Below, one piece after another: positions 26,072 to 33,664 of a stretch of 64,000 bases of DNA. Origin of the DNA: DASQHL01 sp963843685. GTDB lineage: Bacteria > Chloroflexota > Dehalococcoidia > DSTF01 > JACRBR01. Location: NCBI GenBank assembly GCA_963843685.1, contig CAWJLO010000010.1, positions 806,001 to 870,000 on the forward strand, written 5' to 3'. The notes under the pieces were generated by a model. That model was not told the origin of the DNA and searched no databases. It saw nothing but the letters and a program-made list of their open reading frames with translations. The position numbers were made by a program, and so were the translations under genes. Numbering within the stretch: position 1 is the first letter of the stretch; each line of letters starts with the position of its first letter.

Positions 26072-26203
26072 TTAGCTGCAGGCGCTGAATCCGCAGACCG
26101 GGCACGTCACACAGCCTTCGGCGTGGACGAGCGGCCCACCGCAGTCGGGGCAGGCGCGGGCGCGAGGGACGACGAGGGTGCGGATTCGGATTCGACGTGG
26201 CAT
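26072..26203 (-). CDS. 43-residue zinc-ribbon protein resembling the C-terminus of class II ribonucleotide reductase
   Basis: ATG 26203 has AGGAG 6 nt upstream and a near-consensus promoter. The product is basic at the N-terminus (MPRRIRIRTLVVP) and then has ACPDCGGPLVHAEGC and VTCPVCGFSACS: two CxxC knuckles plus further cysteines, enough for a zinc site. The EGCxTCxxCGxSxC pattern is very like the cysteine-rich end of B12-dependent ribonucleotide reductases (NrdJ). No reductase gene is here. It may be a free-standing redox or zinc domain; the similarity is from memory and needs a search. Confidence 0.65.
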   Translation of the reverse strand: MPRRIRIRTLVVPRARACPDCGGPLVHAEGCVTCPVCGFSACS

Positions 26204-26239
26204 GGCGAGCTCCTGTAGCACATTCGTTCTTCTCCGGCG

Positions 26240-26269
26240 ATCATAGTAGAACGCCCGTGCTGATGTCAA
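26240..26269 (-). promoter_or_regulatory. Strong sigma70-type promoter for the zinc-ribbon gene
   Basis: On the minus strand TTGACA (26269-26264) and TATGAT (26245-26240) are 18 bp apart, the closest match to the consensus in this window together with 53869. It gives a ~30-nt leader with AGGAG before ATG 26203. Confidence 0.7.
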
Positions 26270-26317
26270 CCCCCGCGGTCGCAAGCGGTGGGTCACCGCT
26301 TCAGCTTCGGATTCAGG

Positions 26318-26346
26318 TTCAAACCGGCGATCCGTGCTGGTATGAT
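26318..26346 (+). promoter_or_regulatory. Promoter upstream of the AmaP-like gene
   Basis: TTCAAA (26318-26323) and TATGAT (26341-26346) are 17 bp apart. The predicted transcript would carry a ~165-nt leader before GTG 26520. That leader contains GGGGAGG (26362-26368), a strong ribosome site with no ATG, GTG or TTG at the right distance. Confidence 0.5.
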
Positions 26347-26519
26347 GCGACCGCATCTGAAGGGGAGGACGATCGCATCGATCTGCGCCTGACGGACACC
26401 GAACCGATGCTGCACGTGGTGGCGCAGAAGGCGTGCCGCCGTCGCAGCGTCCCCCCGTCCCGAAGCATCTCTTACTGCGCCATCCCGCGACGCATCCAGG
26501 GTCCAGCAGAGGTGACGGC

Positions 26520-27185
26520 GTGAGCGACGAGCCGATGGAGCAGGCCAACCGGTTCGCCATCGTCGTGACGGCGCTCGTGCTGATCTTTCTGGCGACGCTG
26601 GTGGTCCTCCTCGCGTGGGGGGCCTCGTCGGACAGCATCGGCCGTCTCGAGGACTTCACGGGATGGCTGCGGAAGCACGACAACAACGAAACGAAGACCA
26701 TCATCACGCTCGGGGCAACGGTGATCGTGCTGTTGATGCTGTCCGTGATCATCCTGGAAGTGACGCCCTCGCCGACGCAGAAGTTGCGACTCCGGAACGT
26801 CAAGGCCGGCAGCGCGACGATCACGACGAGGGAGATCGCCGACAGGATCAACGCCGAGATCGCGGCGCGCGTGCAGCACGTCGCTAGCTGTGACGCGATC
26901 GTCGGGACGAACGGCAAGCGCGTAGACGTGGCGCTGGACCTGCACCTGGACCCGGGCGCGGATCTCGCGCACACGGCGAACGTCGCCTGCGCCAACGCGC
27001 ACGCGCTCCTCGAACAGGAGATGGGGATCGAGCTGGCGTCGCCGCCGCGTGCGACGCTGCACTATCGTGAGCTACGCTTGAGCGGAGAGCAGGTGCCGAG
27101 CGGATTCGAGCGGCCGGCGGCAAGTGCCGAGGAGGAACGTGACGAGCGAGGACAGTCCGACACACCTGAAGAAGCGCAAACCTAG
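26520..27185 (+). CDS. AmaP-like membrane protein (alkaline-shock anchor type)
   Basis: A 221-residue protein from GTG 26520, with AGAGGTG 5 nt upstream. Two hydrophobic helices (about 12-33 and 58-80) flank a short loop, followed by an Asp23/AmaP-like cytoplasmic domain: SATITTREIADRINAEIAA, then VASCDAIVGTNGKRVDVALD. Proteins of this type anchor Asp23 to the membrane in Gram-positives. The C-terminus is charged. Its last 47 nt overlap the scpB start, so the two are coupled. No asp23 gene is next to it. Confidence 0.65.
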   Translation: MSDEPMEQANRFAIVVTALVLIFLATLVVLLAWGASSDSIGRLEDFTGWLRKHDNNETKTIITLGATVIVLLMLSVIILEVTPSPTQKLRLRNVKAGSATITTREIADRINAEIAARVQHVASCDAIVGTNGKRVDVALDLHLDPGADLAHTANVACANAHALLEQEMGIELASPPRATLHYRELRLSGEQVPSGFERPAASAEEERDERGQSDTPEEAQT

Positions 27186-27738
27186 GCTCATCGAACGGCC
27201 CGAGCCCGATCAGCTCGTGCCGATCCTGGAGGCGGTGCTCTTCGTAGCGGACGCGCCGGTAGAGATGGCAGCGCTCGCGCGGACGATCAACGCGTCGAAG
27301 AGCGAGGTCTCGGACGCGCTGGAGGAACTGGCCGAGGCCTGCCGCGACCGGGGGGTGCGGCTGCAGCGGACGGGCGAGCTGGTGCAGCTCGTCTCGGCGC
27401 CGCAGACGGCGGCATACGTCGAGCGGTTCCTGGGGCTGGAGCACCCGCCGCTCACGAACCCCTCGTTGGAGACGCTGGCCATCATCGCCTACCGGCAGCC
27501 AATTACGCGAACCGGCATCGAATCGGTGCGAGGCGTCGACTGCGACGGGCCGATCCGGACGCTGATGGCGCGCGGGCTCATCGAGGAGATCGGGCGTGCG
27601 CCAGTGATCGGCCGGCCGACGTTGTTCGGCACGACGGTGCGGTTCCTCGAGTACTTCGGGCTGGAGAAGCCGGACGACCTGCCACCGCTGCCGCTGACAG
27701 AGGAGCCGGCCGAAGAGCCGGAAGAGGCCGCAATCTGA
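27139..27738 (+). CDS. scpB: Chromosome segregation and condensation protein ScpB
   Basis: A 199-residue winged-helix protein that, with ScpA, bridges SMC heads in chromosome compaction. GTG 27139 is preferred because AGGAGG lies 4-5 nt upstream; GTG 27124 is possible. Signature parts: ILEAVLFVADAPVEMAAL at the start, LETLAIIAYRQPITRTGIES and GRPTLFGTTVRFLEYFGL. scpA, usually just upstream, is absent and the AmaP-like gene occupies its place. Confidence 0.92.
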   Translation: MTSEDSPTHLKKRKPRLIERPEPDQLVPILEAVLFVADAPVEMAALARTINASKSEVSDALEELAEACRDRGVRLQRTGELVQLVSAPQTAAYVERFLGLEHPPLTNPSLETLAIIAYRQPITRTGIESVRGVDCDGPIRTLMARGLIEEIGRAPVIGRPTLFGTTVRFLEYFGLEKPDDLPPLPLTEEPAEEPEEAAI

Positions 27739-28031
27739 ACGTCGGCATCCTCCGCTTCACCCTGCGACTTCCCGAGAGCGGCTCGCTCAAGGACAAGCGC
27801 CAGGTCGTACGCAGCGTGACGCAGCGCATTCGCAACAAGTTCGGCGCGGCGGTGGCCGAAGTCGGCGACAACGAGGCGTGGCAGATCGCGACGATCGGCG
27901 TGGCGTGCGTCTCTAACGAGGCCAGTCACTGCGAGCAGGTGCTGAGGGAGATCGTCGCGTACGTGGAAGAATCGCGGCTGGACGCTGAGCTGCTGGACGT
28001 CGAGACCGACGTGATCGCGATGGAGCGCTAG
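27735..28031 (+). CDS. DUF503-family protein with probable CTG start overlapping the scpB stop
   Basis: A 98-residue protein matching DUF503: NVGILRFTLRLPESGSLKDK, QRIRNKFGAAVAEVGDNEAW and TIGVACVSNEASHCEQVL. The family normally begins Met-x-Val-Gly just here, and the codon at that place is CTG (27735), overlapping the scpB stop as CTGA, with GAAGAGG 7 nt upstream. No ATG, GTG or TTG precedes it plausibly; the first GTG (27816) would remove a third of the domain. Often found near rbfA and nusA; function unknown. Confidence 0.75.
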   Translation: MNVGILRFTLRLPESGSLKDKRQVVRSVTQRIRNKFGAAVAEVGDNEAWQIATIGVACVSNEASHCEQVLREIVAYVEESRLDAELLDVETDVIAMER

Positions 28032-29359
28032 ACCGGAACGGCGAGCGGCGTTGCGACGAGGTCGTACGGCAGCGCCCGCGTGACCTTCGCGCGGACGAAG
28101 TCGCCCGGCGCAAACTCTCCCTCGAGCAGCACCAGACCGTCGACCTCCGGCGCGTCACGGTACGAGCGCCCGATGACCAAGCCTGCCTCGACGTCACGGC
28201 CCCGGGCCGCCGCAGATTCGACCAGCACGTCGATCTCGCGGCCGACCATGGCGCGATTGCGGATCAGCGAGACCTGCTGCGCGACCTCCATCAGCTGGCG
28301 CTGGCGCCGCTTCTTCACACGCTCCGGCACGGGATCCGGCTCGTGGGCGGCCGGCGACTCGGACTGCGGAGAGAACGTGAAGCAACCCACGTGGTCGAAC
28401 GCCATCTCGCGCACGAAGCCCAGCAACTGCGAGAACTCGTCCTCCGTCTCGCCGGGATAGCCAACGATGAACGTCGTCCGCAGCGCGATCTCCGGCATGA
28501 CGTCCCGCAGCATGGCGATCATGTCGCGCACCATCGCCGCGTTGCTCGGACGGCGCATGCGGCGGAGCACGCTCTCGGCCGCGTGCTGCAACGGCACGTC
28601 GACGTAAGGGACGACGTTGGGGAGGCGCGCCATCGTCTCGGCCAACCGGCGCGTGACGTGGCCGGGGTAGGCGTACATGATGCGAAGCCAGGGCACATCC
28701 GGTACCGCTTCGGACATGCGCTCGAGCAGATCCGGCAGACCGTCGCGCAGGCCGAGGTCGCGGCCGTAGTCGGTGCTGTCCTGCGCGACGAGCACGATCT
28801 CGCGCACGCCCTCGTCCGCGAGGCGACGCGCCTCGGCGATCAGCTCGCCGGCCGAGCTGCTGTGCAGCTTGCCCTTCATCTTCGGAATGATGCAGAAGGT
28901 GCAGGGGGCGTTGCAGCCATCGGAGATCTTGAGGTAGGCGCTGGCGCGACGTGATGCGGCCGGAGCCGTCTCGGGGAGATCGTAGCGCTGCGCGTCGAGC
29001 CGCAGCGGCACGACGGTCTGTGCGAAGGCGCCGATGCCGGTCCAGTCCTCGGCGCCGAACACAGCGTCAATCTCCGGGATCTCCGCGCGCAACTCCTCCC
29101 CGTGCAAGGCCGTGAGGCAGCCGGCAACGACGAGCTGTTGGCCCTCGCGCTTCCCGGCGGCAAGCTCCAGAATCGTGTTCACCGACTCCTCCTTCGAGGC
29201 ATCGATGAAGCCGCATGTGTTGACGATGACGACGTCGGCGACGGACGGGGCCGTGACTTCTGCGTGGGCGCCGGCTCCCAGCACGCGCGCGATGCGCTCG
29301 CTGTCCGCGACGTTCTTCGCGCAACCGAGGGTGACGATGTGATAACGCACGGGGCTCAT
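28028..29359 (-). CDS. rimO: Ribosomal protein uS12 methylthiotransferase RimO
   Basis: A 443-residue radical-SAM enzyme that adds a methylthio group to an aspartate of ribosomal protein S12. N-terminal UPF0004 domain: IVTLGCAKNVADSE, VIVNTCGFIDASKEES. Radical-SAM cluster motif: KISDGCNAPCTFCIIP (CxxxCxxC). C-terminal TRAM domain near AGLVIGRSYRDAPEVDG, whose sequence favours RimO over MiaB. It lies downstream of the RodZ-like gene, a common pairing. Its end overlaps the convergent DUF503 gene by 4 nt. Confidence 0.95.
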   Translation of the reverse strand: MSPVRYHIVTLGCAKNVADSERIARVLGAGAHAEVTAPSVADVVIVNTCGFIDASKEESVNTILELAAGKREGQQLVVAGCLTALHGEELRAEIPEIDAVFGAEDWTGIGAFAQTVVPLRLDAQRYDLPETAPAASRRASAYLKISDGCNAPCTFCIIPKMKGKLHSSSAGELIAEARRLADEGVREIVLVAQDSTDYGRDLGLRDGLPDLLERMSEAVPDVPWLRIMYAYPGHVTRRLAETMARLPNVVPYVDVPLQHAAESVLRRMRRPSNAAMVRDMIAMLRDVMPEIALRTTFIVGYPGETEDEFSQLLGFVREMAFDHVGCFTFSPQSESPAAHEPDPVPERVKKRRQRQLMEVAQQVSLIRNRAMVGREIDVLVESAAARGRDVEAGLVIGRSYRDAPEVDGLVLLEGEFAPGDFVRAKVTRALPYDLVATPLAVPV

Positions 29360-29402
29360 GGTAGCGGATCGACGCCGGGCCGTGCGGAAGACGCGGAGGG
29401 CG

Positions 29403-30083
29403 CTACTCGCCCCGCGGGACGACGAGCGTCACGGACGTGGAGGAGTTGCCCTTGGTGCCGGGCTTCGGGTCCTGCGACGTGACGATGCCCGGTTGCCCCT
29501 GGGCGCTGTCGGTCTCGACGACGACGTAGCTCAGTCCCGCCTGCGTCAGCGCCGTCATCGCATCGTCGAGGCCAACGTCGGTGAGATCCGGGACGGTGCC
29601 TTCCGTGATCTCGCCGACGGCGCGGCCGACGACCGGTCGGGCACCGCCGCCGGACGCCTCGGTCGTGAGTGTGGGCTGAGCCGATGCGGAGGAGCCGGCC
29701 GGCGTGCCGCCGCCACCGCTGCTCGACAAGTACAGAAAGATGCCGACGACGAGCAGCACCACCAGCACACCGCCCGCGAGCATCCAGTTCATCGAGCCGG
29801 TGGCGGGCGGTGCGGGGATCTCGGGGAGGGGGCGGACGGCGGGCGCCTGCTCTTCCGCCTGGGCGTGGAAGAGCTTCATCAGGTCAGCCGGGTTCAGACC
29901 GAGGTACTGCGCGTAGGTCCGGAGAAAGGCGCGGCTGTAGACCGGCGCAGGGAAGATCTTCCAGTCTTCGCGTTCGAGTGCGTCGAGGTACCGCTTGGAG
30001 ATGCGCGTGTCGCGCTCGCAGTCCTCGAGGGTCAGCGCCCGCGCGACTCTCGCCTGGGATAGGGTCTTGCCGAGGTCGGCCAT
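29403..30083 (-). CDS. RodZ-like protein: HTH_25, one transmembrane helix, PASTA domain
   Basis: A 226-residue protein from ATG 30083. Residues ~5-70 form a Cro/C1-type helix-turn-helix (LSQARVARALTLEDCE, ISKRYLDALEREDW, FLRTYAQYLGL) as in RodZ, which links MreB to the envelope. A transmembrane helix at ~103-122 follows a Pro-rich stretch. The outer part ends in a PASTA-like repeat (VPDLTDVGLDDAMTAL, SQDPKPGTKG), a domain that senses peptidoglycan fragments. A RodZ-PASTA fusion is reasonable in Chloroflexota; MreB is in this window at 13622. Confidence 0.8.
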   Translation of the reverse strand: MADLGKTLSQARVARALTLEDCERDTRISKRYLDALEREDWKIFPAPVYSRAFLRTYAQYLGLNPADLMKLFHAQAEEQAPAVRPLPEIPAPPATGSMNWMLAGGVLVVLLVVGIFLYLSSSGGGGTPAGSSASAQPTLTTEASGGGARPVVGRAVGEITEGTVPDLTDVGLDDAMTALTQAGLSYVVVETDSAQGQPGIVTSQDPKPGTKGNSSTSVTLVVPRGE

Positions 30084-30218
30084 GCGGGGCTCTATCCGCT
30101 TCGCTCCGGCGAGGTTTGCATCGCTTGGAGCCTAGCGGACGAGGCTGAGGGGGTCAAACCTGCGTGTCTACCTGAACGTCGTACGGCGGCACGTCTTGAC
30201 AACCGGACGGGGCCCTCA

Positions 30219-30587
30219 TCAATCGAGGCCAAGCGTCTCCAGGCGGTCGTCGTCGATGCCGAAGAAGTGCGCCAGCTCGTGGAGCACGGTGACGCGAATC
30301 TCGCGGAGGAGCTCCTGTTCGTCGGGAAAGTCCTCTTCCAGCGGCTCCTGATAGAGGTCGATGACGTCGGGCGCGACGAGGTTGTAGCCGCTGTCCCGCT
30401 CCGTGAGGGGCACGCCCCGGTAGAAGCCGTACATGGACTCACCCGCGGACAGCTCTGCGTCAGCCAGGTCGGAGCGCGTGGGACGCCGCTTGACGACGAT
30501 ATCGATTTCCCGGAGGCGCTCCCTGAAAGGAGAGGGGACGTCGCGCAGGGCGCGATGGACGGCGCGGATGAAGTCGGCGCGCTCCAC
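30219..30587 (-). CDS. Small zinc metalloprotease-like protein (HExxH, zincin type)
   Basis: A 122-residue protein from GTG 30587, 12 nt after the stop of the gene at 30600. The zinc motif is TVLHELAHFFGID (HExxH plus downstream Asp ligands) and the start FIRAVHRALRDVPSPFRERL resembles the PF06262-type minimal metallopeptidases. Members of this compact family are cytoplasmic with unknown targets. The arrangement suggests co-expression with the 30600 protein. The 135 bp after it (30084-30218) hold no gene. Confidence 0.75.
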   Translation of the reverse strand: MERADFIRAVHRALRDVPSPFRERLREIDIVVKRRPTRSDLADAELSAGESMYGFYRGVPLTERDSGYNLVAPDVIDLYQEPLEEDFPDEQELLREIRVTVLHELAHFFGIDDDRLETLGLD

Positions 30588-30599
30588 GAGTTTTCGCCG

Positions 30600-31037
30600 T
30601 CAGCGGGAGGCGGGCCAGAGCGTCCGATAGCCCTCGCCGCCGATGGCGTTGACCATCTCCGCGCGCTCCATCCTGCGCAGCTCGTCGAGGAGCGCGTCGC
30701 ACTCTTTCGCCGCATCCGGGAAGCCGTTGTCGACGATGCGCGCGATCAGTGCGTCCCAGACACCGGATTCGGCGAGGCCGTTGACGTAGCGCGGCCACCA
30801 GATCGCGCTGATCTTGTTCGGCAGGCGGAAGCGCGGACGCAGCACCTTCAGGCTCTTGAACCGCTCCTCGGCACTGGTCACCTTCGGCACGAGCTTGACC
30901 ATCGGCGCATCGATCTCGTTGAAGCGGTTGTCGACGAGCAGGCGCTCCTGGACCGTAACGAAGCGGAAGGCCACGACCTCGGCCTCGCGGACGGTCTTGA
31001 GGATGGCGTCGTAATCGAGGTGGTAGACGTTATCCAT
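30600..31037 (-). CDS. Unrecognised protein; paralogue of the gene at 22513
   Basis: A 145-residue protein from ATG 31037, with GGAG 5 nt upstream and a TAGAAT -10 box at 31089-31084. The first 141 residues align without gaps to the 22513 protein (54 identities), including AEVVAF, AEERF, LRPRF, WPRY, VWD and RTLW. It lacks the acidic tail. No motif known to me, no membrane helix. It precedes the metalloprotease gene by 12 nt, which gives the only hint of a partner. Confidence 0.75.
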   Translation of the reverse strand: MDNVYHLDYDAILKTVREAEVVAFRFVTVQERLLVDNRFNEIDAPMVKLVPKVTSAEERFKSLKVLRPRFRLPNKISAIWWPRYVNGLAESGVWDALIARIVDNGFPDAAKECDALLDELRRMERAEMVNAIGGEGYRTLWPASR

Positions 31038-31147
31038 GCGTCTCCAGGCTTCGGCAGGCTTCGAAAGGGCGTGTCGCGACTCCATTCTACCACGGGTGCC
31101 GCGGAGCGCCGCCTTGACGCTCCCTGTCTCGGGCAGGCGCTCGCCGG

Positions 31148-31153
31148 TACCCT
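31148..31153 (+). promoter_or_regulatory. -10 box (TACCCT) for a leaderless ribF transcript
   Basis: TACCCT ends 6 nt before the ribF ATG at 31160, and no Shine-Dalgarno sequence is present. The TTGACG at 31114 is too far to be its -35. Confidence 0.35.
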
Positions 31154-31159
31154 AACGAC

Positions 31160-32092
31160 ATGCTGCTATCTCGCGAGGAGCTGGCGCGCCACGCGGCTGG
31201 ACGGCCGACGGCGATCACGATCGGCGTCTTCGACGGCGTGCATCGGGGCCACCGACACCTGATCGATGCGCTGCGCGGGCGGGCGGCCGAGCGCGGGCTG
31301 GCGAGCGGCATCGTGACATTGCACCCCTCGCCAATCCAGGTGCTGCGGCCCGAGGTGCGCGTCTCGTACCTGACGAGCCTGGAGGAACGCGTCGAACTGC
31401 TCAGGGCGACCGGCGTCGACACCGTGGCGCCGCTGACGTTCACCTCGGAGGTTGCGGAGCTTTCAGCGACGGACTTCCTCGCGCTGCTGCGCGACACGCT
31501 CGGCATGCGGTTTCTGTTCATGGGGCCGGACAACGCGTTTGGCCGGGGACGCGAAGGGACGCCGCAGCGCTGCGCGGAGATCGGCGAGGAACTCGGGTTC
31601 GAGGTGGAGGTGCTGGCGGCGCCGCTCGGCAGCGACGACGGGCGCGTGAGCGCGACGGCCGTGAGAAACGCGCTCGCGGAGGGAGACATGGAGCGCGTCG
31701 CGGATCTGCTTGGACGTTCGTACGCGCTCAGGGGGCCGGTCGTGCGGGGCCACGAGCGCGGCCGCGGCATCGGATTCCCGACGGCGAACCTGGCGGTGAC
31801 GCCGGACCGCGCGTTGCCCGCGTTCGGCGTATACGTGTCGCGCGCGGAGACGCTGGGGCGCAGCTACGCCGCGGCGACGAACATCGGCATCAATCCGACG
31901 TTCGACGACCCGCTGCCGTCAGTGGAGACGTACATCCTCGACTTCGAAGGCGACCTCTACGGGCGCGAACTGCGGATCGAAGTGCTGCACCGGCTGCGGG
32001 GCGAGATGAAGTTCGAGGGCATCGACGCGCTGAGCAGGGCGATCGACGCGGACGTGCAGGCGGCGCGCGACTATTTCGCTGAACGCGCATGA
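31160..32092 (+). CDS. ribF: Bifunctional riboflavin kinase / FAD synthetase RibF
   Basis: A 310-residue enzyme converting riboflavin to FMN and then FAD. The N-terminal adenylyltransferase has ITIGVFDGVHRGHRHLIDAL (nucleotide-binding GxHxGH motif) and SATAVRNALAEGDM. The C-terminal kinase has GRGIGFPTANLAVTP and GVYVSRAE, NIGINPTF. Length is normal. The next gene overlaps the stop by 4 nt. Confidence 0.95.
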   Translation: MLLSREELARHAAGRPTAITIGVFDGVHRGHRHLIDALRGRAAERGLASGIVTLHPSPIQVLRPEVRVSYLTSLEERVELLRATGVDTVAPLTFTSEVAELSATDFLALLRDTLGMRFLFMGPDNAFGRGREGTPQRCAEIGEELGFEVEVLAAPLGSDDGRVSATAVRNALAEGDMERVADLLGRSYALRGPVVRGHERGRGIGFPTANLAVTPDRALPAFGVYVSRAETLGRSYAAATNIGINPTFDDPLPSVETYILDFEGDLYGRELRIEVLHRLRGEMKFEGIDALSRAIDADVQAARDYFAERA

Positions 32093-32559
32093 TCGATGAA
32101 GTTCGCGCATACCGCGACTCGATCAGCACGCGGCTGTCGCTGATCTGCCACGCGCTTGACGGGCTGAGCGCTGAGCAGCTCAACTGGCGTCCGCTTCCGG
32201 ACGGGAACAGCGCGTGGGTGCTGGCCACGCACACGCTCGGCAACGCGCGGGCGTGGGTGCTGGGCATCGCCTGCGGCCAGCAGGTCGGGCGCGACCGGCC
32301 AGCGGAGTTCGCCGCGTCAGGTTCCGACACAGAGGCGCTGCGGGCGGACGTCGAGCGGTTCATGGCGGAGGTGGCGACAGCTCTCGAGGGCCTGACGGCG
32401 GCTGATCTCGAGCGGCAACTCGTGCCTGCGAAGGAGCTGTGGGGTGAGAACGAGCCGCGCGAGATCAGCGTGCGATATGCGCTGCTGCAGGTGATCGAGC
32501 ACGCGTCGCTGCATCTGGGGCACGTGCAGATCACACGAGATCTCGCGCTGGCGGGTTGA
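32089..32559 (+). CDS. DinB-fold protein
   Basis: A 156-residue protein whose ATG overlaps the ribF stop (ATGA). It carries the helix bundle pattern of DinB-like proteins: LNWRPLPDGNSAWVLATHTL (first His) and VIEHASLHLGHVQITRDL (paired His), for a three-His metal site. Probably a metal-dependent transferase of unknown substrate. The coupling to ribF has no known meaning. Confidence 0.8.
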   Translation: MIDEVRAYRDSISTRLSLICHALDGLSAEQLNWRPLPDGNSAWVLATHTLGNARAWVLGIACGQQVGRDRPAEFAASGSDTEALRADVERFMAEVATALEGLTAADLERQLVPAKELWGENEPREISVRYALLQVIEHASLHLGHVQITRDLALAG

Positions 32560-32634
32560 TCTGGGCGAATTAGGAGGCAGCAGAGGTGGTCACCGCGCAC
32601 GTATTGCCGAAAATACTGTGACCGGTACGCGGCG

Positions 32635-32692
32635 TTGCAGGGCGGCCGGTCAACCGGTTACAGTGAGGGCCCTGCGAGAGGCCCGCAAGGGC
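32635..32692 (+). promoter_or_regulatory. infC promoter and leader hairpin
   Basis: TTGCAG (32635-32640) and TACAGT (32659-32664) are 18 bp apart. Transcription should begin near 32671. A hairpin (32669-32676 with 32684-32692, one bulged A) precedes the ribosome site. The in-frame TTG at 32635 is part of the -35 box, so it is not a likely start codon. A structured leader suits the IF3 operon, which is normally controlled by L20 and IF3. Confidence 0.45.
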
Positions 32693-32715
32693 CGACCAGA
32701 GAAGAGGCATCGCTC

Positions 32716-33360
32716 ATAGCAAGAGAACTCCGCATCAACGAACGGATCCGCGTCCGGGAAGTCCTCATCATCGACGATGAGGGTCACAAGCTGGGCGTCA
32801 CGCCCATCAACGACGCGCTCGCCATGGCCCGCGACGCCGGCCTCGACCTCGTCGAAGTCGCCCCCAACGCCAACCCTCCCGTCTGCCGCATCCTCGATTA
32901 CGGCAAGTTCAAGTACGAACAGGCCAAGAAGGAGCGGGAAGCCCACAAGCACCAGAAGCAGGCCACCCTGCGCGAGGTGCGCTTCAAGCCCAAGATCGGC
33001 GCCCACGACATCGATTTCAAGACGAAGGTCGCCCGCAAGCTGCTGGCCGCCGGCGACAAGGTGAAGGTCTCCGTCATGTTCCGCGGCCGCGAGATCACGC
33101 ACCCGGAGATCGGCCGCGCGCTGCTGCTGCGTGTCGCCGAGCAGCTGAAGGACGCGGCGCAGGTGGAGCGCCAGCCCTCGATGGAGGGCCGCTTCATGAA
33201 CATGTACCTGGCGCCGCTGCCCCAGAAGCAGGCCCCGAAGCCGGCGAAGCCACGGGCGACGGCGACGGTCGCGTCCTCAGATGGCGCGGCGCCGGCCGAG
33301 ACGGCGCTGGCCTCTGCGCTCAAGGATGCCGGTGTCGAGGCGAGCGAGCCGGTCGGCTAG
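32716..33360 (+). CDS. infC: Translation initiation factor IF-3, probable ATA start
   Basis: A 214-residue protein, IF-3 N-domain from ARELRINERIRVREVLIIDD and C-domain with FKPKIGAHDIDFKTKVARKL, MFRGREITHPE. IF-3 keeps the 30S subunit free and checks the start codon. Family N-termini begin about where ATA (32716) stands; AGAGG (32703-32707) is 8 nt upstream, and CTC 32713 is another option. A rare start codon is the known basis of infC self-control in other bacteria. The Ala/Pro-rich tail of ~35 residues is longer than usual. Confidence 0.93.
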   Translation: MARELRINERIRVREVLIIDDEGHKLGVTPINDALAMARDAGLDLVEVAPNANPPVCRILDYGKFKYEQAKKEREAHKHQKQATLREVRFKPKIGAHDIDFKTKVARKLLAAGDKVKVSVMFRGREITHPEIGRALLLRVAEQLKDAAQVERQPSMEGRFMNMYLAPLPQKQAPKPAKPRATATVASSDGAAPAETALASALKDAGVEASEPVG

Positions 33361-33388
33361 GGCCACTTTCCCGCTCGGACCTGTCTGC

Positions 33389-33416
33389 TACACTGGCGCC
33401 TGCGGCCCACGGGCCG
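33389..33416 (+). promoter_or_regulatory. Possible internal promoter and hairpin before rpmI
   Basis: TACACT (33389-33394) could be a -10 box, followed by a GC-rich inverted repeat around 33401-33416 between infC and rpmI. This is where an internal promoter or an L20-binding leader often sits. Weak evidence. Confidence 0.25.
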
Positions 33417-33454
33417 CGCATGTGACCTGCTGATTCGCTGAGAGGCTCATCCCG

Positions 33455-33661
33455 ATGCCCAAGCTCAAGACGCACCGCGGCGCCGCCCGTCGCTTCAAGG
33501 TGACGGGCACCGGCAAGTTCACCCGTCGCAAGGGCAACATCAGCCACAACCGCACCCGCATGTCGAAGGCGGCGCGCGGCAAGATCGACGAGATGCTGGT
33601 CGTTGCGAAGCCTGGACAGCGCACGCTGCGCAAGCTCATGCCCTACGCGCGAAGGAAGTAG
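33455..33661 (+). CDS. rpmI: 50S ribosomal protein L35
   Basis: 68 residues starting MPKLKTHRGAARRFKVTGTG, with the basic, lysine/arginine-rich composition and length of bL35. Second gene of the conserved infC-rpmI-rplT operon; the next gene starts 3 nt later. Confidence 0.97.
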   Translation: MPKLKTHRGAARRFKVTGTGKFTRRKGNISHNRTRMSKAARGKIDEMLVVAKPGQRTLRKLMPYARRK

Positions 33662-33664
33662 CTC

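Noticed and set aside
26197..26523. 108-residue plus-strand frame before the AmaP-like gene
   Set aside because: It starts opposite the zinc-ribbon gene and spans the promoter at 26318; no motif. Its end in the leader cannot be excluded and is noted as a finding.
31114..31119. TTGACG as the -35 box of ribF
   Set aside because: It is 28 bp from the TACCCT box, far beyond the usual 15-19.
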